From VXLM01 sp034421575 (GTDB lineage: Bacteria > Chloroflexota > Dehalococcoidia > Lucifugimonadales > VXLM01): DNA of 64,000 nucleotides. Below the pieces are notes generated by a model. That model was given only the letters and a program-made list of their open reading frames with translations. It had not been told where the DNA came from and ran no database searches. The translations under genes were made by a program, and so were the position numbers. The stretch is taken from the NCBI GenBank assembly GCA_034421575.1, contig DAOUKG010000079.1:1-64000 (forward strand). Direction: 5' to 3'. Positions 1 through 6,937 of the stretch are shown in pieces. Positions within the stretch are counted from its first letter, which is position 1. Every line of letters begins with the position of its first letter.

Positions 1-264
1 TACGGTACTTTTTGGTAGACATCATGCTTCCTCCTCGGTCCAACCATACGATCGGAACTCCCAAAGAACCATGACTGTCTAGGTCTTCATTTCAATAATG
101 TTGGTCTACTAGGCTGTTCAGAAAACACAACAACCGTACCTACATCTGCAGCGGTCGTCGTTACCCCACAGAACACACCAATACCTACTCCAAACCTCCC
201 CTCCGCTAGTGCGGACACTTTCGGAGAGACTCTGTCGGGCAACGCGCTCGAATGGTATAATTGG

Positions 265-849
265 ATGCCGGAATCGAACCGTAACGACATTGAGTTCTAT
301 GCGTCAGTATTCGGGTACGCATCCACCAGCAAATGGATACTCGAGGCACTACCAGAGCTGGGCAACTACGGTCTACCACCACCCCTAACCGCGCCACTCC
401 CATCGCTAAGCACATTACCAGCAGAAGAACAGAACAAACTAGAGACGCTTGACCCGAGGATTCGCGCCGCGTTCGAAGAAGACTGGACGTTCGGAGTTAT
501 CATTCAGGCTCCAATACCCGAACCCGCAGACGCAGCAAAATACGTGAACGACCTCATGGAAGAACGCTCAGGACTGTTGCGAGAAAGGTTAATGAGTATA
601 CCCTCGATACTCCCTTCGGCGCGTGAAATTCTGCATGGCGATGCTCTCAAAGAATACGAAGTGATGCACCCCGAACTACAAGACCTATTCTGGCGGGAAG
701 CAGCTAGGACATTCGCGACAGGACAAACTATCGGCAGAGGCGAGTTCCCGGCCCTGAATGAAACACAGATCAAGGATCTGTTCAGCCAGCACATCAATGC
801 GATCAAGGCAACCCACGACTGTCAAGACCACACGAAGGCGTGTCTATAA
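265..849 (+). CDS. hypothetical protein, possible lipoprotein with a damaged N-terminus
   Basis: No family recognised. ATG265 is the first ATG in frame and gives 194 residues, mostly charged and helical, ending in a Cys-containing tail (CQDHTKACL). The same frame is open upstream to position 19, with no ATG, GTG or TTG. That upstream part reads as a lipobox-like LLGC (residues encoded at 106-117) followed by a Pro/Thr-rich linker, the architecture of the lipoproteins at 1613-2713 and 13229-13963. The natural protein was therefore probably longer, with its signal sequence disrupted by a frameshift, or it starts in a way I cannot see. A TATAAT lies at 255-260 but has no -35 partner. I am confident of coding from 265 on, and not confident of the start. 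Confidence 0.55.
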   Translation: MPESNRNDIEFYASVFGYASTSKWILEALPELGNYGLPPPLTAPLPSLSTLPAEEQNKLETLDPRIRAAFEEDWTFGVIIQAPIPEPADAAKYVNDLMEERSGLLRERLMSIPSILPSAREILHGDALKEYEVMHPELQDLFWREAARTFATGQTIGRGEFPALNETQIKDLFSQHINAIKATHDCQDHTKACL

Positions 850-931
850 GCACGCGCCAGAATTATGTTTTGACTCTAGGGGCAACACTCTCCGATCGTC
901 TTTTCATTCTACCTCGACGTCCATCGAGCGA

Positions 932-1150
932 ATGAGCGTGGACTACTACTTGGAAGAGCGCCTGCGCGGGCGTCCGGTCGGCGCCGTTTGCCAGGACTGC
1001 AAGGTTCTAGCGATGCCGCTGGCCGAAGACATCCTCGAAGACATGGCCGAGGACCTGGAGGAAGATGGCCTACCGGGTGACGCGGAGGACTGCCGCGAAC
1101 TGCTCAAGAGGCTGGTGAGGGAGTCGGGGCCGGATCGCGGGCCGGACTAG
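932..1150 (+). CDS. small acidic hypothetical protein with CxxC
   Basis: Encodes 72 residues from ATG932. The protein is strongly acidic in its middle (an Asp/Glu-rich stretch around residues 30-55) and has a CxxC (CQDC, about residues 20-23) plus one more Cys, which could bind metal. No family recognised. The frame is open further upstream but that part looks non-coding. The gene converges on the XRE regulator at 1182-1442, with a small hairpin and T-run between them. The ribosome-binding site is weak. It could be a real small gene or chance. Confidence 0.45.
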   Translation: MSVDYYLEERLRGRPVGAVCQDCKVLAMPLAEDILEDMAEDLEEDGLPGDAEDCRELLKRLVRESGPDRGPD

Positions 1151-1156
1151 GGAGCA

Positions 1157-1176
1157 CCCATATATGGGCCTTTTTT
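1157..1176 (+). terminator. possible intrinsic terminator
   Basis: CCCA-TATA-TGGG, a 4-bp stem, is followed by CC and six T. It sits between two convergent genes. The stem is short, so this is only suggestive. Confidence 0.35.
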
Positions 1177-1181
1177 GCGTT

Positions 1182-1442
1182 TCAGGCCCTATCCCCGTTA
1201 TTGGTGAACAGGTGGCCTAGGGCCATGCTGTCGGCCAACTCGAGCAGGTCCCTCCTGTGGTGGTTGTTGGGCCGGGCAAGGCCCTCCTTCCAGCGCCAGA
1301 CGTTGTTGCCATAGGTTTCGAGACGCCAAGCGATCTCCGACCACGACAGGCCGGACTCTTCTTGGAACCGCCTCAGCCGCTCCGGGAAGTCGTCGGGGAG
1401 ACCAAGGGTGTCTCGTCTGTAATGAATCCTCTGTCCTGGCAT
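1182..1442 (-). CDS. XRE/Cro-type helix-turn-helix regulator
   Basis: An 86-residue protein consisting almost entirely of one HTH domain. Helices 2-3 fall around SGLSWSEIAWRLE and NNVWRWKEGLARP (about residues 30-58), which is the XRE/Cro fold. It is likely a small DNA-binding repressor. There is no sensor or peptidase domain. The start ATG1442 has a purine-rich stretch upstream (GAGGAAGAG on the minus strand). No clear operon partner is visible, so the target is unknown; the nearest genes are the small acidic protein at 932-1150 and the lipoprotein at 1613-2713. Confidence 0.7.
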   Translation of the reverse strand: MPGQRIHYRRDTLGLPDDFPERLRRFQEESGLSWSEIAWRLETYGNNVWRWKEGLARPNNHHRRDLLELADSMALGHLFTNNGDRA

Positions 1443-1612
1443 GGCGCGGCTCTTCCTCGGAACTCATCGGCTGCCTCCATCGCCCGACCGTCCATCTGTG
1501 CGGCCTTCGGTTCCGTTTGCTTTCGGTGTACGGCATATCTGGGCTCAGGCGTGATAGACCTCAAAAGCAAACTGATCCCTTGAGCCGTTCTGGATTTGCG
1601 TCGGCGTGCCTC

Positions 1613-2713
1613 TTAACGGGATGCTTGAGCCGCCATCGCCGCCAGCGTTATCTCCTGCGCCCGCACGAGTTCGTCCTCCGTGTAGCAAGAGAATACCGCC
1701 TTGGTGCCCTCGGCAATAATGCGCAGAGCAGCGGGAGGCATCGCCTCCATGGCAGCAGGGTCGGAGGAGAGGAGGGGCAGGAACTCGGAGTGCTCCACGG
1801 CGTAGTTAGCTATACAGTTGGCGGACTCCGCAGTGAGTTCGCCGAGGACGCCCTCGATGGCTGCTACGTAGAGCGACGCGATGGTCGCGGGTGAGAGACA
1901 GTCCGCTGCGGTAGCGGCAGCCCTGACTCCGTCCAGCGGCTTGGCGGTGAGCAGAGTATTGATCTGCTGCTCGGAGAGAGACTCACGCATGCACGCTTCT
2001 TCGGCATGAGGAAGCACAGCGACAAGGTCTGCCCCCGTCAACGAGGAGGTGCTGTCGATGGCGGCGTACGCCTGTAGGCCGAGTCGGAAACTCTCGGCAT
2101 CCGTCAGGCAGTCCCAGTAGGCAAGGATGAATTCGTGCCTCTTACTGGTGTTGGTTGTCTCTTCTCCCTTCCACTCAACTCCCATCTGGATGTAGGCGTT
2201 TTCAGGGTGTTGGAGCGAGAGGTCCGTGATGCACCTGCGAGTGTCCTCGGAGCGTCCACCAGCGAAGGCATCGTTGACCGCGACAACGAACAGCACGACG
2301 CTCTCCGATTCCATGCAGCCGACCAGGATGGCGGTGGCTTCGGAGCTGCCGCTCTGCAGGAGCGGTGCGGCGAGGAGTATCCCGTAGAGGGTTTCACCGA
2401 ACGCGGCTCGGATGCAGTCCGTCTCCTCAGTGGAGAGCCGGTCCATCACGTCCTTGACGGTGGACGACTCGTCGATCACGAAGTCGCGCATCGATACTGT
2501 CGATTGCGCCATATCCGGCGTCGGGGACGGCGCAGGGGTAGGCTCCGGTGTCGGGCTCGGCGTGGCAGTGGGCGGAAGCGGCGTGGCGGTGGGCGGAAGC
2601 GGCGTGGCGGTGGGCGTAGGATCAGGTTCGCCCGCGCAGGCGGCGCTAACGGCAATCAGCGTGGCGAAAGCGACTACCAAGATAACGAGTCTCGGTTTGA
2701 CTGCGTGGGTCAT
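1613..2713 (-). CDS. lipoprotein with Pro/Thr linker, function unknown
   Basis: A 366-residue protein. Residues 1-25 are a lipoprotein signal peptide with lipobox VSAAC (Cys26). Residues 27-66 are a Pro/Thr linker built from short repeats (TATPLPP). The rest is mostly helical and Cys-containing. It appears to hold repeated units of a four-helix type, each with a conserved Cys (for example ETDCIRAAF near residue 97 and SANCIANY near 290). It is predicted to be anchored outside the cytoplasmic membrane. No known domain recognised. Similar Pro/Thr-linker lipoproteins occur elsewhere in this window. Confidence 0.75.
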   Translation of the reverse strand: MTHAVKPRLVILVVAFATLIAVSAACAGEPDPTPTATPLPPTATPLPPTATPSPTPEPTPAPSPTPDMAQSTVSMRDFVIDESSTVKDVMDRLSTEETDCIRAAFGETLYGILLAAPLLQSGSSEATAILVGCMESESVVLFVVAVNDAFAGGRSEDTRRCITDLSLQHPENAYIQMGVEWKGEETTNTSKRHEFILAYWDCLTDAESFRLGLQAYAAIDSTSSLTGADLVAVLPHAEEACMRESLSEQQINTLLTAKPLDGVRAAATAADCLSPATIASLYVAAIEGVLGELTAESANCIANYAVEHSEFLPLLSSDPAAMEAMPPAALRIIAEGTKAVFSCYTEDELVRAQEITLAAMAAQASR

Positions 2714-2856
2714 CGTTGTTTCCGTATTTCTGGCAAATAGTCGAAGCGACGGTGCCGTTTGCCTTTGGCGTATGGTCTTCCTAGAGTTGGATTGGCCGTA
2801 CGCCGCAAGTAATCGGCGCCCGGCCTTCTTTGCGTTTCGGAGCGGCGCGTACCGCC

Positions 2857-2928
2857 CTATGACTCACTGCTGCCAGCCTCCCCCGCCTTGCTCAGAATCT
2901 GTGTCTTCAACTCGGTTGCCGCCGTCAT
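2857..2928 (-). pseudogene. truncated second copy of the NHLP leader-peptide gene
   Basis: On the minus strand, ATG2928 is preceded by AAGGAG and opens a 23-residue frame that ends at TAG 2859-2857. Its first 15 residues (MTAATELKTQILSKA) match the start of the intact NHLP precursor at 3300 (MTTATEMRERILSKA), and the ribosome-binding-site region is also alike (TCTACTCCTTTC on the plus strand in both). Downstream of the shared start the similarity is lost. I read it as a decayed tandem duplicate. It could still be translated as a short peptide. Confidence 0.6.
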
Positions 2929-3039
2929 GGTTCTACTCCTTTCCTTCACTAAGACTTACAGCCCTCCTGCGTGGTTGACCATCGCCTGTGCGGTCTCCGA
3001 CCTGGAACCCGGGTGAGGCTGTAGAACCCCGGCGTCCCC

Positions 3040-3300
3040 TTACCAATTACCGGCATAATTGGACACCCCGCCGGAGACCTGTGCGAGATCGGCCTCCGTG
3101 AGCTGCGGCGCGGGCGGCAGCACCAGGTGCGCGGTGGTGGCGCTGTCCTCGTGCACCACGATGTCGAACCCGTCCGGTACGACCGTGCCGACCTCGGACG
3201 CTATCGCGGCCTTCGGGTCGGCGATGAGGCGGGCGCGGAAGTCGCCGTCCACCTCCGCCTTGCTCAGGATCCGCTCCCTCATCTCAGTTGCAGTGGTCAT
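3040..3300 (-). CDS. NHLP-family RiPP precursor peptide (nitrile-hydratase-like leader)
   Basis: An 86-residue protein with the hallmarks of NHLP leader peptides: an N-terminal helix, DFRARLIADPKAAI (residues 20-33), PDGFDIVVHED, VLPPAP (about 60-65), and a LTEADLAQVSGG end. In this family a bifunctional peptidase/ABC exporter cleaves after the GG. What remains here is an 8-residue core, VSNYAGNW, which is unusually short. GAAAGGAG precedes ATG3300. A truncated copy lies just downstream at 2857-2928. No radical-SAM, LanM, YcaO or peptidase-exporter gene is in the window, so any maturation machinery would act in trans. Family membership is clear; whether a modified peptide is made is unknown. 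Confidence 0.85.
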   Translation of the reverse strand: MTTATEMRERILSKAEVDGDFRARLIADPKAAIASEVGTVVPDGFDIVVHEDSATTAHLVLPPAPQLTEADLAQVSGGVSNYAGNW

Positions 3301-3507
3301 TCTTCTACTCCTTTCGCTTTGCTTGCCGACAGTCGCTCGCCCTGCATTCGCGTATCGAGCGAGGGACTGCTTCGTTCCCGTTGTTCGTCGGGCCGGGCAT
3401 CATCTGTTGAGTGCCCTCCAAGAATTTTCGAAAGCGCGGGTCCCCGTGGAAGGGCGAAAACTTCCACATGCACCCAGCAAACCAGTTTAGGGAGTTGCAA
3501 ATAAATT

Positions 3508-3540
3508 GTGAGTAAACTCACTCTCAAGTTTGATAAACTT
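3508..3540. promoter_or_regulatory. two adjacent palindromes, operator-like
   Basis: GTGAGT-AA-ACTCAC (3508-3521) is followed 4 nt later by AAGTTT-GAT-AAACTT (3526-3540). This AT-rich patch lies between the divergent NHLP gene (start 3300) and the sensor fragment (3551). It could be regulator-binding sites. No function is shown. Confidence 0.4.
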
Positions 3541-3550
3541 ACGGTAAATT

Positions 3551-3802
3551 ATGGCCCAATCTGCTAGAATTGCCCCAACCAGGCCAGTTTCGGAGGAGGT
3601 GAAAGGTTGCGAATCCACGGACGACCGCCTCTCTCGCCTCAGCCGGGCCAGCCTGCGCATCAACGTGACCCTGAACGTGGTGGTTCAACAACATAGATTT
3701 GAGAGGAAACGAGGCAAGGACTGGGTAGAGGCAGGTTTGAAACCCGCCCTGTGGTTGTGGAACGAAATTCCAGCCCCCTATTGCTACCCGTTATTTCAAT
3801 GA
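3551..3802 (+). pseudogene. 5' fragment of a GAF-type sensor kinase/regulator gene
   Basis: ATG3551 opens an 83-codon frame. Residues 25-50 (DDRLSRLSRASLRIN, followed by NVTLNVVVQ) resemble the segment that opens GAF domains of Chloroflexota sensor kinases and LuxR-type regulators (RLSRLSxASLRIN, then several residues to VLQ). The match stops near 3690. The frame then runs into unrelated sequence including the dispersed palindrome at 3730-3749. I read it as the 5' end of a larger sensor gene truncated by a rearrangement. The remaining ORF may still be expressed. Confidence 0.5.
3730..3749. repeat. dispersed palindrome GGxxGGTTTGAAACCxGCCC, copy 1
   Basis: An inverted repeat centred on GGTTTGAAACC. 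Other copies are at 24930-24949 and 27788-27810, always between genes or at gene edges. Confidence 0.7.
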
Positions 3803-4580
3803 CTTCAGTCCACTAGTCTCCGCGATTACGTCGCCATGCCCCGGCCTCTTTGTGATTGCCGTTGACGCACAACGCTCGTGCTCTCACAACCGGCAGGATG
3901 AGAACCGACGTGGGACTTGAAAGGCGTTGCACATGTAGTGCCCTTCGAGGCATTACCCAAAGGGGGTCTTCTGTGTTGTCATTACCGTGTACAGAGAATT
4001 CGGCAATTTTGTGAGAAGACGTAATGGGACGGGAACGCGGAGGCACAGGCGCGGAAGGGCGCTCCCTACAGGAAAAAGTGAACAGCCGGACTTTAGTCCC
4101 CGTTCAGGTCGGGGGTTACATCGGCCGTGGCTGAAAGGTGCATTTCGTACGCCCGGCGAAAAAGAGGAGGGTATATCGGGTGTGGCTGTAAAGGACTCTT
4201 GGCACCCCTGAAGGAACGGGCCGGAAAATCGAGAGGGAAATTGCCCATGAGAGCACAAATGTGGCGGATGTTCACCGCTTGCGGCGGGTTCTCTGCCTCG
4301 GACTGTGGCGGGATTAGCGAGTTCAGGGACCGCGGCAGCATCAACAGAGGCAGGCCAGTTTAGTTGAGCGCACCAATGTGTCGGAGCGCACGTGGGAGTT
4401 GAATTTAGGGATGATTTGCGAGTTCGTGGTGGCGGACCCCGGTGACATGCATGACACCTGTTATGACGCATGGGAATACGGGGGCGTTCGTGGTGTCAGG
4501 GGGCTGTACAGGAGATTAAGTTAGTTCCGAAAACGGAAGTGGGTAGTTGATGTGGTGGACGTAGCCTGATCTCCGGCGCG
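3803..4580. other. 778-bp stretch without a recognisable gene
   Basis: I see no ORF here with a protein-like pattern. Minus-strand frames at 3953-4471 and 4093-4344 are Pro/Ser/Arg-rich with no family resemblance. There is an imperfect direct repeat of about 30 bp (around 4111-4140 and 4172-4201, sharing TCGG..GTGGCTG.AAAGG). The region separates the sensor fragment from hsdM and may be decayed accessory DNA. Confidence 0.5.
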
Positions 4581-6065
4581 TCAGGATGCAGTCTCAGGCG
4601 ACAGATCAGCGGTTATCTCCTCCAGTTGCTCCAGGGCGGCGCGGAGGTCTTCGACGATCTCTTCGGCGATCTGGTCGGGCGGCGGCAGGTTGGCGGTGTC
4701 CTCCATGCTCTCGTCGCGCAGCCAGAAGATGTCGAGATTCACTTTGTCCCGCTTCATCAGTTCTTCGTAGCTGAACCTGCGGAAGCGCTCGGTCTCCTGG
4801 CGCTCATGGCGAGCTTCCGGGTTGTAGCAGGACACGAAGTCGTCCAGGTCGGCGCGAGTGAGCGGGTTGGTCTTCAGGGTGAAGCGCCGGTTCGTGCGCA
4901 GGTCGTAGATCCACAGGTCGAGGGTCCAAGACGTCTCGCTGGCCGGTTTGCGGTCGAAGAACAGGACGTTGGCCTTGACTCCCTGGGCGTAGAATATGCC
5001 GGTGGGGAGACGCAGAAGCGTATGAACGTCGCACTCGTTCAGCAGGTGGCGCCGTACGGTCTCGCCCGCGCCTCCCTCGAACAGAACGTTGTCCGGCACC
5101 ACGATGGCTGCCCGTCCGTGAATCTTCAGCAGGGACCGCACGTGCTGGAGGAAGTTCAACTGCTTGTTGCTGGAGGTGGCCCAGAAGTCGGGGCGCTCAA
5201 CCACGAGGCTCTCCCGCTCGGCCTCACCGTCTGAGCCTACGAAGGTCAGGCTCGACTTCTTTCCGAAGGGCGGATTGGTGAGCACCACGTCGAAGTTTTT
5301 TCCCGGATGGGTGCGCAGGCTGTCATCGACGACGATGTTGGTCTCATCTCCGCCGATGCCGTGAAGATACAGGTTCATTACGCCAAGTCGGGCAGCTTTT
5401 GCCACATTGTCCCAACCGAAGAGCGCACTGTTCTTCAGGTGCTCCAACTGGCCTTGATTCATGCTTGGATTGCTGCGGACGATGTAGTCGTGAGCGGCCA
5501 GGAGGAAACCGCCGGTGCCACAGGCGGGGTCGCAGACGGTGGTGTCCGGCTCCGGGCGCATGGTGTCGACGATGGCCTGGATCAGCGGCCTTGGCGTGAA
5601 GTATTGCCCGGCCCCTGTCTTGACGTCTTGGGCGTTCCGCTCAAGGAGCGACTCGTAGGCGTCGCCCTTGACGTCCGCGCTGAGGGCCAGCCAGGTCTCG
5701 CTGTCGATGAGGTCCTTCACCAGGCGCGTCAGCATGGCCGGTTCCTGGATTTCGTTCCTGGCCCTGTTGAAGATGACCCCAAGCGTGCCGGGCTGTCGAG
5801 CCAAGGTCTCAAGAGTGCGGCGGTAGTGGGTCTCCAACTCATCGCCGTCGCGGGCGAGCAGGCTGGGCCAGTCGTAGCCTTCGGGGATGGGAGGCGGCCG
5901 GTAGTCGGGCAGCAGCGTATACGGCGGCCGGCTGCGCTCGTGCATCATCTTAAGGAACAAGAGGAAGGTGAGCTGCTCCAAGTAGTCGCCGTAGGACAGC
6001 CCCGCGTCACGGAGGACATTGCAGTAGTTCCAGAGCTTCTGGCCGATTGATGTTGAGGTTGTCAT
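4581..6065 (-). CDS. hsdM: type I restriction-modification methyltransferase subunit HsdM
   Basis: A 494-residue N6-adenine DNA methyltransferase subunit. It combines with HsdS to methylate, and with HsdR to restrict. The N-terminal helical HsdM_N domain (residues 1-120) precedes an N6_Mtase domain with SAM motif DPACGTGGF (from D179) and catalytic NPPF (N264). The start ATG6065 (MTTSTSIGQ) was chosen because the frame upstream runs through a dispersed palindromic repeat and encodes only repeat-derived residues. It is the last gene of a minus-strand run hsdR...hsdS...hsdM. It is separated from hsdS by a DUF559 gene and tandem repeats, so it may have its own promoter. Confidence 0.95.
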   Translation of the reverse strand: MTTSTSIGQKLWNYCNVLRDAGLSYGDYLEQLTFLLFLKMMHERSRPPYTLLPDYRPPPIPEGYDWPSLLARDGDELETHYRRTLETLARQPGTLGVIFNRARNEIQEPAMLTRLVKDLIDSETWLALSADVKGDAYESLLERNAQDVKTGAGQYFTPRPLIQAIVDTMRPEPDTTVCDPACGTGGFLLAAHDYIVRSNPSMNQGQLEHLKNSALFGWDNVAKAARLGVMNLYLHGIGGDETNIVVDDSLRTHPGKNFDVVLTNPPFGKKSSLTFVGSDGEAERESLVVERPDFWATSSNKQLNFLQHVRSLLKIHGRAAIVVPDNVLFEGGAGETVRRHLLNECDVHTLLRLPTGIFYAQGVKANVLFFDRKPASETSWTLDLWIYDLRTNRRFTLKTNPLTRADLDDFVSCYNPEARHERQETERFRRFSYEELMKRDKVNLDIFWLRDESMEDTANLPPPDQIAEEIVEDLRAALEQLEEITADLSPETAS

Positions 6066-6182
6066 GCCCTCACCCCGGCCCTCTCCCTCAGGGAGAGGGA
6101 GAGAAGAGGGTAGTTGCATCGAAAAGCCATAGCGGTCATGTCCTCACCCTGGCCCTCTCTGAGGGAGAGGGGGATAAGAGGG
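6066..6182. repeat. two copies of the CCCTCACCCCGGCCCTCTCCC palindromic repeat
   Basis: Copies at 6066-6110 and 6141-6182, each with arms CCCTCTCCC/GGGAGAGGG. They also share the flank GAGGGT(A/T)GTTGCATCGA. Both sit directly upstream of the hsdM start on its 5' side. Confidence 0.85.
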
Positions 6183-6224
6183 TTGTTGCATCGAGAGAGG
6201 GGGATGGAAAGAGAGGGCGGCAAC

Positions 6225-6605
6225 TTATGGCGGCCAGGCATTTGATGTTCTTCGTTTGGAATGGATAGCTTGGAGAATTTTGGTAAGGACTCCTTCCAAG
6301 TCTTGTTCAACCTCCTCGTTCTTGAAGGATATCAGATTCATTCCTAGCTGCTCGATTACTTCACGACGCACCGCGTCATACTCTCGTTGATCTTCTTGGC
6401 TGTGAATGCCTCCCTCGATTTCTACCACTAGACCTGCTTCATGGCAGTAGAAGTCGGCGATGTAGCGGCCCAGAGGATGTTGGCGACGAAATTTAACGCC
6501 GTCCAGCCGGCGATTCCTCAGACAGGACCATAGCGCATCCTCGTGCGTAGTCTGTCCTTTCCGAAGCTGACGCGCAAGTCCTACTATGTAGCTTGGGGCC
6601 CTCAC
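6225..6605 (-). CDS. DUF559 / Vsr-like endonuclease domain protein
   Basis: A 126-residue single-domain protein of the DUF559 family (restriction-endonuclease-like fold, related to very-short-patch-repair nucleases). Visible core: KFRRQHPLGRYIADFYC (about residues 38-54), VVEIEGGIH (60-68), and D/E/Y residues after it, matching the D-(E)xE/D-G-H pattern of the family. It is likely a nuclease. It lies between hsdS and hsdM on the same strand, so it may belong to the restriction locus; similar genes are also common as solitary genes. The C-terminal residues after about 115 (SKRRTSNAWPP) look unconserved. Confidence 0.8.
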   Translation of the reverse strand: MRAPSYIVGLARQLRKGQTTHEDALWSCLRNRRLDGVKFRRQHPLGRYIADFYCHEAGLVVEIEGGIHSQEDQREYDAVRREVIEQLGMNLISFKNEEVEQDLEGVLTKILQAIHSKRRTSNAWPP

Positions 6606-6631
6606 CGCAGCTCTCTGCCAGAGAGAGTCAT

Positions 6632-6885
6632 GCCCTCACCCCGGCCCTCTCTCGGGGGAGAGGGGGTTGGATGAATTTGTGGGTATGTTGGTTAGGCACT
6701 GGGCTCATCTCTCTCGGAATGGTTGGCGGGGTATGGGATCACCCTCACCCCGGCCCTCTCCCGGAGGGAGAGGGAGGTTGGACGAATTTGTGGGTATGTT
6801 GGTCAGACACTGGGGTCATCTCACTTGGGGGTATGGTCGCGCCCTCACCCCGGCCCTCTCCCGGGGGGAGAGGGGGATAAGAGGG
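6632..6885. repeat. tandem array of a 100-110-bp unit containing the palindromic repeat
   Basis: Three copies of the CCCTCACCCCGGCCCTCTC palindrome start at 6632, about 6742 and 6842. The first two are followed by the same 40-50 bp (GGA(T/C)GAATTTGTGGGTATG, then TTGGT(T/C)AG(G/A)CACTGG), so a whole unit of about 105 bp was duplicated. The array fills the hsdS-DUF559 spacer (6606-6937), where I see no gene. Confidence 0.85.
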
Positions 6886-6937
6886 TCGTCGAGTTCTCGC
6901 CCTTATCGGAGAGCGGTATAAAGCCTTAGTGGTCATA

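Noticed and set aside
255..260. TATAAT as a promoter for the first gene
   Set aside because: There is no -35 box 15-19 bp upstream, and the sequence lies inside a frame that seems to be coding.
3953..4471. 172-codon minus-strand frame
   Set aside because: It has a low-information Pro/Ser/Arg/Cys composition, no ribosome-binding site, and overlaps other equally long frames.
4581..6119. HsdM start at 6119
   Set aside because: The 18 extra N-terminal residues are encoded by a copy of the dispersed palindrome (PLPEGEGRGEG). The family start fits ATG6065.
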